5,353 nucleotides of DNA from an uncultured Bacteroidales bacterium (GTDB taxonomy: Bacteria > Bacteroidota > Bacteroidia > Bacteroidales > Muribaculaceae): contig CAMWQZ010000117.1 of assembly GCA_947176515.1 (NCBI GenBank), positions 1-5,353 of the forward strand. Reading direction: 5' to 3'. This document shows, piece by piece, positions 1-5,353 of the stretch. Position numbers and translations under genes: made by a program. Position 1 is the stretch's first letter. Each line of letters begins with the position of its first letter. The notes under the pieces were generated by a model that did not search any database, was not told the DNA's origin, and worked only from the letters and a program-made list of their open reading frames with translations.

Positions 1-1
1 T

Positions 2-952
2 GCCGGACACTGGGGAAAACATATCCCTGATGAAGTTGCTGATTGCAGCGCTACGTCATATTTCTTTGCTGATTATCTAAGTAAAGTTCTCGACGATACT
101 CCTGTCGGAGTGATAATTTCCACCTGGGGTGGCACTTCCGTCCAGCCTTGGCTTTCCCAATCTGCAGCAGAAGAAGCCGGACTTGACATAAGTGCTCTAA
201 ACCCATCTGTCGACCTCTCTACGCCTGACGTTCTTAACATACCATCCACATTATATAATGCAATGGCGGCTCCCATATTCCCGTTCACCATAAAAGGTAT
301 GCTTTGGTATCAAGGCGAAAGTAATTGTTCTGACCCAGAACTTTACGAGCGGCTGATGCCTAAATTCGTAAATTGTATGCGCGAAGGTTTCGCATTAGGA
401 GACATCCCGTTTTATTACGTTCAGATTGCTCCACATGATGGCTACGGCGACTTATCAGACAATGTTGCGCGTCTGCGCCTCGCGCAATCCCATCTTACGA
501 AGCAATTGCCAAACTGCGGTATGGTTGTAACTCTGGATATCGGTAATAAATACTGTATTCATCCCACCGATAAGAAAACCGTCGGCAAACGCTTAGCTTA
601 TTGGGCTCTCGCTAAGGATTACGGTAAAAACGGATATGCCTATTCCGGCCCAATATTCGACCACATGGAGTGGGACGGAAAACGAGCCCTACTCTATTTT
701 TCCAATACTGGCGGTGGTGTCAGCCCTCTCGAACAAGCTCTTGATGGTTTTGAAGCTGCTGGCGAAGACGGCGTCTTCCATCCTGCTCGTGCCATAGTTG
801 AATGTGAAACAGGTACTCTAAGTGTCTATTGCGACGAAGTTGGAGAAATCAAAGCCGTTCGCTATGCTCATTCATCATGTCCAACCGCCTCACTTTTCGA
901 CAACTTCCAACTACCAGCCTCCCCCTTCTCCACCTCTGGCACCCTGGATTAA
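2..952 (+). CDS. Sialate O-acetylesterase-like SGNH hydrolase, 5' end outside window
   Basis: The reading frame is open from base 2, so the ATG at 110 is internal: about 36 residues before it continue the family pattern (start of window to PVGVIISTWGGT). Visible part is 316 residues. Motifs seen: WGGTS with following PW (125-145), the GMLWYQGESN block (296-325), and an Asp/His pair in DIG...CIHP (Asp codon 536-538, His codon 560-562) followed by TVGKRLA. The C-terminus NFQLPASPF is the usual end of this family, so the 3' end is complete. Established for the family: these hydrolases remove O-acetyl groups, classically from position 9 of sialic acids, and are usually exported. The nucleophile-serine block (GQSN-type) and any signal peptide must lie upstream of the window. 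Substrate is inferred from family only; related members act on acetylated xylan or other glycans. It converges on, and overlaps by four bases, the minus-strand SDR-like gene. Confidence 0.88.
   Translation, partial: AGHWGKHIPDEVADCSATSYFFADYLSKVLDDTPVGVIISTWGGTSVQPWLSQSAAEEAGLDISALNPSVDLSTPDVLNIPSTLYNAMAAPIFPFTIKGMLWYQGESNCSDPELYERLMPKFVNCMREGFALGDIPFYYVQIAPHDGYGDLSDNVARLRLAQSHLTKQLPNCGMVVTLDIGNKYCIHPTDKKTVGKRLAYWALAKDYGKNGYAYSGPIFDHMEWDGKRALLYFSNTGGGVSPLEQALDGFEAAGEDGVFHPARAIVECETGTLSVYCDEVGEIKAVRYAHSSCPTASLFDNFQLPASPFSTSGTLD
949..952. other. Shared convergent stop codons (TTAA)
   Basis: The plus-strand esterase ends with TAA at 950-952 and the minus-strand SDR-like gene ends with TAA read from 951-949. 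Both stops lie inside one TTAA, so no space is left for a conventional terminator between the two genes and their transcripts must overlap at the 3' ends. Confidence 0.8.
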
Positions 953-1497
953 AATGTACCCAGACTGACACCATTTAGACAAGCGGACTCCTTAAGACAT
1001 AGCAACAAGCACAAGTGAGCGACCTCACGGGCGCAAAGACTTGTCGTGTCAATTGCATTTATCCTTATACCCTCTCGACATATGACCCTCGGCGATTCAC
1101 CGATTAATATAACATTTTCAACATTAACATTATCATCCATCGCACCACCAGAATCAACCACCATAACATCAATTCCTCCCCATGCCTCCGCGATATCATC
1201 TACGACCGAGCCCCTAAAACCCCTTGGATAATGGCGCGCTCCGCTTGCCTGAGCTAAGTTTCGCCCGGACTTATCATCACTAGACACAAACGCAACTTTA
1301 CATCCCGCCTCACGCAATCGCCTGACAACAGCTGTACCTATTTCCGTGCTTGCATCGGTTACAAACACTCTTAGTTGGTCTATTTTAAACGAAACCATAC
1401 CGGGTCGCTCTCCTATGGGCGACAGTATGCGTGGAGTCTTCAATGACGTTCCACGCTTATGTTCTTCCATCTTTTTCTCGAGGTAATTATCAGCCAT
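949..1497 (-). CDS. Degenerate short-chain dehydrogenase (SDR)-like protein, probably non-catalytic
   Basis: A 182-residue protein starting MADNYLEKKMEEHKRG. A longer reading from 1554 is possible, but those 19 extra codons would lie across and upstream of the promoter, so I chose 1497. After a charged 40-residue head comes a Rossmann-like part: VFVTDASTEIG (44-54), LREAGCKVAFVSSDD (61-75), NLAQASGA (80-87), a WGGIDVMVVDSGG strand (106-118), and near the end GIRINAI (143-149), which matches the 'GIRVNAI' segment of SDRs, then an LNG near the usual TG-Q position. What is missing: both variable glycines of TGxxxGIG are replaced (Asp48, Glu52), NNAG is replaced by DSGG, and only about a dozen residues lie between the strand VILIG and GIRINAI where the Ser-Tyr-Lys catalytic segment should be. 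Length is well under the typical 240-260. The frame is clean and has its own promoter, so I favour a real gene of unknown role over a pseudogene. Confidence 0.72.
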   Translation of the reverse strand: MADNYLEKKMEEHKRGTSLKTPRILSPIGERPGMVSFKIDQLRVFVTDASTEIGTAVVRRLREAGCKVAFVSSDDKSGRNLAQASGARHYPRGFRGSVVDDIAEAWGGIDVMVVDSGGAMDDNVNVENVILIGESPRVICREGIRINAIDTTSLCAREVAHLCLLLCLKESACLNGVSLGTF

Positions 1498-1515
1498 GAT
1501 AGTTTGATTTTGGTG

Positions 1516-1544
1516 CAAAAATAACAATAAATCTCTTATAGCAA
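1516..1544 (-). promoter_or_regulatory. Bacteroidota-type promoter for the SDR-like gene
   Basis: On the minus strand, TTG (1542-1544) is followed after 18 bases by TATTTTTG (1516-1523). This fits the Bacteroidota -33/-7 consensus (TTG ... about 19-21 bases ... TAnnTTTG) with slightly short spacing. A start of transcription a few bases downstream would give a leader of only about 10-15 bases before the ATG at 1497, and this decides the start codon. The site lies entirely within the 60 bases between the SDR-like start and the porT start, so it also overlaps the porT upstream region. Confidence 0.6.
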
Positions 1545-1557
1545 CGTTTATCAACTG

Positions 1558-2277
1558 ATGAACTTGCTTAAAATCATATTAACCATCATTGCGTTTGCAT
1601 CTTTGACGCCTGACGTGTATGCTCGCGACTTCAACGACAAACTGCTTAACCGCCCATATGCTGACCTCCTCCGTTGGCACCTCGGATTTTCGATTGGAGC
1701 TCACGTTGAAGACATTCGTTTCACTCATAACGGATTTGTAACTGAAAATGGCGAAGAGTGGCGAATAGATCAGCCTGAATATCAGCCGGGCTTCTGTGTC
1801 AATGGTCTGATTGACTTCCGTTTAAACAACTATTTTTCTTTGCGTTTTTCTCCTGGCATGTACTTCGGCAGCCGCGACATACGCATGGTCAATCTCACTG
1901 ATGGCGCAAAAGAACGCCAAAACATCAAGTCGACATATGTCGTTCTTCCATTTGACTTGAAATATGCCGCTATGCGCTACCGCAACTGCCGCCCATATAT
2001 GCTCACAGGCGTTATGCCGGCTTTTGACGTTGCCAAGAAGCGCAGTGACTTTATAAAGACAAAGGCTTCTGATTTTTATGTTTCTTTAGGCTTTGGATGC
2101 GATTTCTATCTGCCTTATTTCAAATTCATCCCCGAAATAAAATTTTGTCTTGGCATGAGCGATATTCTCTGTCATGACCGCCCGGACCTCGAGGATGACC
2201 CTATTAAGCTAAAATTTACGCAGTCGGTTAAAAAAGCTGTTTCAAAAATGATAGTTCTGACCTTCTATTTCGAATAA
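1558..2277 (+). CDS. porT: PorT family T9SS outer-membrane beta-barrel protein
   Basis: A 239-residue protein, close to the roughly 240 residues usual for PorT. The N-terminus MNLLKIILTIIAFASL...DVYA is a signal peptide with likely cleavage after Ala22. The mature start contains NRPYADLLRWHLGFSIGAHVEDI (about 31-53), the conserved opening of PorT proteins. The rest is amphipathic strands: FRLNNYFSLRFSPGMYFG (87-104), STYVVLPFDLKYAAMRY (125-141), RPYMLTGV (145-152), SDFYVSLGFGCDFYLPYFKFIPEIKFCLG (171-199), ending in IVLTFYFE, an aromatic-rich terminal strand typical of outer-membrane barrels. Established for the family: PorT/SprT is needed for secretion of T9SS cargo, though its exact step is unsettled. 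It is the first gene of the cluster and ends four bases before porP, so they are very probably co-transcribed. No convincing promoter or ribosome binding site was seen just before it. Confidence 0.88.
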   Translation: MNLLKIILTIIAFASLTPDVYARDFNDKLLNRPYADLLRWHLGFSIGAHVEDIRFTHNGFVTENGEEWRIDQPEYQPGFCVNGLIDFRLNNYFSLRFSPGMYFGSRDIRMVNLTDGAKERQNIKSTYVVLPFDLKYAAMRYRNCRPYMLTGVMPAFDVAKKRSDFIKTKASDFYVSLGFGCDFYLPYFKFIPEIKFCLGMSDILCHDRPDLEDDPIKLKFTQSVKKAVSKMIVLTFYFE

Positions 2278-2281
2278 AACA

Positions 2282-3283
2282 ATGCAAAAAATCTACCGTC
2301 TCTTAATTTCAATGACAATCGTCATGGCAGCGTTGTTTTCTTCGTTTCGCGCTGTGGCTCAGACTGACGCCCAGTTTTCGCAGTACTATGAAGTGCCGTC
2401 TTACTTTAACCCATCTGCGATTGGTCAGACTGACTTTCTCCGAATAAGGGGAGGCATGCGCATGCAGTGGGTCGGCATAGATGGCGCTCCGCGTGATTTC
2501 GTTGGCACAGCTGACATGCCCCTCAAACTACTTGGCAAGCGTTTTGCGGTTGGCGTACTGTTTGACACCGATAACGCCGGCCTATACAGTGCGCTTAACG
2601 CTGGAGCACAGATTGCATACTCTCGCAAACTCCTCGGAGGTTTAATAACCGGAGGACTCCAGATTGGTTTTTATGATCAGGGATTCAAGGGCTCTAAGGT
2701 CTATATCCCTGACGATGATGACTATCACGATAGTAACGATGATGGTATCCCCAATCAGGACGTGCATGGCACAGCTCTCGACCTTGCATTCGGACTATGG
2801 TACACTCACCGCTACTTCAGCGCCGGACTCTCGGCCACACATCTCACCTCGCCGACCGTTACTATGAATACCGAGACTGCCTCAGGAGGCAGCTCAACTA
2901 CAGAAAGAGAGTTTCAGTTCCAGGCCAAACGAACCCTATATTTTACGGCCATGAGCAATATTCCGATAAATAACACGTTATTTGAAATAGTGCCATCGGT
3001 CTTAGTCAAGAGTGACTTCACTTTCACCACCGGTGAGGCGACAGTGCGTTGTCGCTACGACAAATTTCTGACATTCGGCCTCGGATATCGCTGGCGTGAC
3101 GCCATTGTGGCAACAGTTGCCGCCGAGTTTAAAAACATCTTCGTCGGCTATAGCTACGATTACGCAACTTCAGCCATCGCTAAGGCGTCAAGTGGAAGCC
3201 ACGAAGTCTTCGCCGGATATCGCATGAAAATCGACATGTCAGATAAAAACCGTAATCGGCACAAAAATATACGTATAATGTAG
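2282..3283 (+). CDS. porP: PorP/SprF family T9SS outer-membrane protein
   Basis: A 333-residue protein, the normal length for PorP/SprF. The signal peptide (about 1-26, ending RAVA) is followed by the family signature DAQFSQYYEVPSYFNPSAIG (29-48). The body shows repeated beta-strand patterns (GGMRMQWVGIDGAPRDF, RFAVGVLFDTDNAGLYS, NAGAQIAYSRKLLGGLITGGLQIGF, LDLAFGLWYTHRYFSAGLSATHL, KFLTFGLGYRWRDAIVATVAAEF) and a glycine/tyrosine-rich end, GSHEVFAGYRM. Known for the family: PorP sits in the outer membrane, binds the PorK/PorN ring and is required for secretion; in gliding relatives the SprF homologue also handles adhesin export. An acidic loop at 144-160 (DDDD, then DSNDDGIPNQD) looks like a calcium-binding element. 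Packed between porT (4-base gap) and porK (23-base gap). The symbol porP rests on family plus context, since Bacteroidota often carry several PorP/SprF paralogues. Confidence 0.93.
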   Translation: MQKIYRLLISMTIVMAALFSSFRAVAQTDAQFSQYYEVPSYFNPSAIGQTDFLRIRGGMRMQWVGIDGAPRDFVGTADMPLKLLGKRFAVGVLFDTDNAGLYSALNAGAQIAYSRKLLGGLITGGLQIGFYDQGFKGSKVYIPDDDDYHDSNDDGIPNQDVHGTALDLAFGLWYTHRYFSAGLSATHLTSPTVTMNTETASGGSSTTEREFQFQAKRTLYFTAMSNIPINNTLFEIVPSVLVKSDFTFTTGEATVRCRYDKFLTFGLGYRWRDAIVATVAAEFKNIFVGYSYDYATSAIAKASSGSHEVFAGYRMKIDMSDKNRNRHKNIRIM

Positions 3284-3306
3284 ATAATCACTACCGACTC
3301 AGATAT

Positions 3307-4761
3307 ATGAATACAAAGACAAATATTTTCCTTGCCTGCTGCGTGACCGCTCTCCTCGGAGCCTCTTGCGCTACCGGTTCTCATAGCGCCGCAGGAGGTG
3401 AAGTCACTGGTGTGTCAGCAACGTCTTGGGCAGAACCAACGCCTTACGGCATGGTCCTCATCAACCGCGGCTCCATCGAAATGGGTCCCCAGAAAGCCGA
3501 CAGCGCATGGAATCTTCGTGCTGACGCGCGTGGCGTGTCTGTCGACGGCTTCTGGATGGATGAAACCGAGATTACAAACAGCAAATACAAGCAATTTGTA
3601 TTCTGGGTGCGTGACTCTATCATCCGTGAACGCCTTGCCGACCCAGCCTACGGTGGTAACGAGGACTTCAAAATTGAGGAAGACCGCGATGGTAATCCTG
3701 TAACCCCTCACCTCAACTGGAATAAACCTATCCCTTGGCGCAATCCTAACGAGGACGAGCAACGCGCTATCGAAAGCGTATACCGAACCAATCCTATCAC
3801 CGGTGTACGCGAACTCGATGCCGACCAGCTCAATTATCGTTACGAAGTCTATAATCAGACCGAGGCCGTAAAACGCAAAAACCGCCTTGACCCACGCCGC
3901 CGCGAGTATAACACAGACCGCCCCGTGCCGACTGAAGTACCGGTTATCTCTAAGGACACCGCTTATATCAACGATGACGGTGAAATCATTAGAGAAACCA
4001 TCACTCGCGGTCTTACCGGTGACTATGATTTCTTGAATACCTATATTGTTAACGTATATCCCGACACGACTGCCTGGATTAACGACTTCGAGAATGCATA
4101 TAACGAGCCATACGTTCGCTTATACTTCTCTCACGGCGGTTACAACGAATACCCTGTCGTTGGCGTAAGCTGGGAACAGGCTAATGCCTTTGCCAACTGG
4201 CGCACAGACTTCCTCCGCCGCTCGCTTGGTCGCGAAGGAGTTTACGTCGAGCCATATCGTCTGCCGACCGAGGCAGAATGGGAATATGCCGCACGTGCCG
4301 GAGTGACTGACAACATGTACCCTTGGGACGGTGACCTCACGATGAGTGACGACCGCGGATGCTTCTACGCAAACTTCAAACCACAGGAAGGCAACTATGT
4401 TAAAGACGGCCATGTGATTACATCACGCGTCGGCACATATGCCCCCAACGACTTTGGCCTATATGACATGGCCGGTAACGTCAGCGAGTGGACTTCTACA
4501 GCCTACACTGAGAGCGTCGGCAAGCTGACATCTGACCTCAACCCTGAGTACCGCTACGATGCTGCTAAAGAAGACCCGTACAAGATGAAACGCAAAATTA
4601 TCCGTGGCGGCTCTTGGAAAGACGTAGCCCATAATATCCGCTCTGACCTCCGTATGTGGGAGTATCAGAATGAGCAGCGTAGCTTCATCGGTTTCCGTTG
4701 CGTGCGCTCGCAGATTGGCTTTGCCAAAGGCACAAAGTCTCAGCAGAAAAACTCTAAATAA
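3307..4761 (+). CDS. porK: PorK/GldK T9SS ring lipoprotein (FGE-sulfatase fold)
   Basis: A 484-residue protein, usual for PorK/GldK. The N-terminus is a lipoprotein signal with LLGASC around Cys21, though Gly at -3 is a less common lipobox residue. A formylglycine-generating-enzyme (FGE-sulfatase) domain is split: VDGFWMDETEITNSKYKQFV (79-98), then the long family-specific insertion (about 110-275, with NPITGVRELD and the basic VKRKNRLDPRRREY), then PVVGVSWEQANAFANW (283-298), RLPTEAEWEYAAR (318-330), YPWDGD (338-343), FGLYDMAGNVSEWT (383-396), RGGSW (433-437) and IGFRCVR (461-467), ending in a short lysine/glutamine-rich tail. Known for the family: PorK with PorN forms the large periplasmic ring attached to the inner face of the outer membrane, joining the PorLM motor to the translocon. 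The catalytic cysteine pair of true FGEs is not present at the HNIRSDLR segment, which agrees with a structural role. Followed by porL after 51 bases. Confidence 0.95.
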   Translation: MNTKTNIFLACCVTALLGASCATGSHSAAGGEVTGVSATSWAEPTPYGMVLINRGSIEMGPQKADSAWNLRADARGVSVDGFWMDETEITNSKYKQFVFWVRDSIIRERLADPAYGGNEDFKIEEDRDGNPVTPHLNWNKPIPWRNPNEDEQRAIESVYRTNPITGVRELDADQLNYRYEVYNQTEAVKRKNRLDPRRREYNTDRPVPTEVPVISKDTAYINDDGEIIRETITRGLTGDYDFLNTYIVNVYPDTTAWINDFENAYNEPYVRLYFSHGGYNEYPVVGVSWEQANAFANWRTDFLRRSLGREGVYVEPYRLPTEAEWEYAARAGVTDNMYPWDGDLTMSDDRGCFYANFKPQEGNYVKDGHVITSRVGTYAPNDFGLYDMAGNVSEWTSTAYTESVGKLTSDLNPEYRYDAAKEDPYKMKRKIIRGGSWKDVAHNIRSDLRMWEYQNEQRSFIGFRCVRSQIGFAKGTKSQQKNSK

Positions 4762-4812
4762 TCAGTCCTCTCCTTTTAATAAAATATAACTTAACCATCA
4801 ATCATTCAGAAA
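4762..4812 (+). other. porK-porL intergenic gap, no terminator seen
   Basis: This 51-base A/T-rich spacer is the longest gap inside the T9SS cluster. I see no stem-loop followed by a T run, no TAnnTTTG box, and no Shine-Dalgarno sequence before the ATG at 4813. Read-through from porK into porL is therefore the simplest reading. Confidence 0.45.
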
Positions 4813-5353
4813 ATGGGAAAAGTACAAGCATATCGCAACGCTGTCAGCGCATTTATCTCATCTGAGAACGGCCAGCGATTCTTCAACTTCGCATATAGTA
4901 TCGGTGCGGCTATCGTAATCTGGGGTGCACTGTTCAAGATACTCCACCTACCCGGCGGTAACATGCTGCTTTCAATCGGTATGGGCACCGAGGTGCTTAT
5001 GTTCGTCCTTACAGCCTTTGACCGTCCGCCGAAAGACTATAAATGGGAAGATGTATTCCCCGTACTCGACTCTCATAACGCCGAAGACCGTCCTGACTTT
5101 CAAGGCGGCGGTTCAGTTGTTATCGGAGGCGTAGCTACATCTACTGCCGTCGCCCCTGCTCATGCACGCCGCGCAGCTGGTATTCCTGACAACATCGAGC
5201 TCAGCGCCGACGACACCCGTTCACTCAGCGAGAGTATCGCCAAGATGGCTGCCGCCTCTGACCAGCTTTCACGCATGGCCGAACTCACATCAGCCACTCA
5301 GCAATACCTCGACCAGATGGCGTCTATCGCAGAAGAGATGCAACATCTCCGTC
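4813..5353 (+). CDS. porL: PorL/GldL T9SS motor protein, 3' end outside window
   Basis: The ATG at 4813 opens a frame that runs off the window after 180 codons; it begins MGKVQAYRNAV. Two transmembrane helices are visible: FAYSIGAAIVIWGALFKIL (26-44) and MLLSIGMGTEVLMFVLTAF (51-69), joined by a short HLPGG loop. Then come DRPPKDYKWEDVFPVL (70-85), a glycine/alanine-rich linker (about 96-120), and a helical, probably coiled-coil stretch (about 128-180). Known for the family: GldL/PorL forms a pentamer around a PorM/GldM dimer in the inner membrane and uses proton flow to drive secretion. Tyr28, Lys42, His45 and Glu60 match, by motif alignment from memory, the polar membrane residues required for GldL function. 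Its presence next to porK fits the conserved porPKLMN order; porM should start just beyond the right edge. Confidence 0.94.
   Translation, partial: MGKVQAYRNAVSAFISSENGQRFFNFAYSIGAAIVIWGALFKILHLPGGNMLLSIGMGTEVLMFVLTAFDRPPKDYKWEDVFPVLDSHNAEDRPDFQGGGSVVIGGVATSTAVAPAHARRAAGIPDNIELSADDTRSLSESIAKMAAASDQLSRMAELTSATQQYLDQMASIAEEMQHLR

Noticed and set aside
110..112. ATG at 110 as the start of the esterase gene
   Set aside because: The frame is open back to base 2 and the upstream residues match the family before the WGGT block, so the ATG is an internal Met or a later codon of a longer protein.
944..965. CTGG...CCAG inverted repeat at the convergent junction as a terminator
   Set aside because: The stem is only four base pairs around a long loop and has no T run, so it is expected by chance.
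1499..1506. ATAGTTTG as a plus-strand -7 box for porT
   Set aside because: The leading TA is inverted relative to TAnnTTTG and no TTG lies at the right distance upstream, so the match is too weak to annotate.
1498..1554. Start of the SDR-like gene at 1554
   Set aside because: The extra 19 residues would be encoded across the likely -33/-7 promoter, and the charged MADNYLEKK start at 1497 looks like a natural N-terminus.
2664..2867. Plus-strand open frame inside porP
   Set aside because: The PorP frame is continuous and matches its family through this stretch; the other frame gives a low-complexity product without family features.
3415..3762. 115-codon minus-strand open frame inside porK
   Set aside because: It is antisense to strongly conserved PorK coding sequence, has no recognisable domain or promoter, and is explained as a shadow frame.

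Overview
The window reads as chromosomal DNA of a Bacteroidota bacterium, most likely a gut Bacteroidales; a Muribaculaceae- or Prevotella-like host is plausible but is a guess. The reasons are four consecutive type IX secretion system (T9SS/Por) components, which are restricted to this phylum, a promoter of the Bacteroidota form (TTG-N18-TATTTTTG), and an absence of strong Shine-Dalgarno sequences before the genes.

Layout. Positions 2-952 (+) hold the C-terminal two thirds of a secreted-type SGNH hydrolase of the sialate O-acetylesterase family; its N-terminus lies outside the window. Positions 949-1497 (-) hold a 182-residue protein that looks like a short-chain dehydrogenase/reductase (SDR) but lacks the cofactor glycines and the catalytic segment. 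These two genes converge, and their stop codons share a TTAA tetranucleotide. From 1558 to the right edge runs a tightly packed plus-strand cluster: porT (1558-2277), porP (2282-3283), porK/gldK (3307-4761) and the start of porL/gldL (4813 onward, cut by the window end). The gaps are 4, 23 and 51 bases. A 60-base divergent region separates the SDR-like start codon from porT.

How the genes work together. In the T9SS, PorL (with PorM, expected just downstream) forms the proton-driven inner-membrane motor. PorK is an outer-membrane lipoprotein that builds the periplasmic ring with PorN. PorP is an outer-membrane protein associated with that ring, and PorT is an outer-membrane beta-barrel protein required for secretion. 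The four genes look like one operon that would continue into porM and porN. The esterase and the SDR-like gene have no evident functional tie to secretion; the esterase would fit foraging on O-acetylated sialic acids of host glycans.

No RNA genes, CRISPR arrays, insertion sequences, long repeats or convincing rho-independent terminators were seen. No stretch over 300 bases lacks a gene. I do not see a wholly new system. The least explained item is the degenerate SDR-like gene, which has a good promoter of its own and diverges from the T9SS operon.
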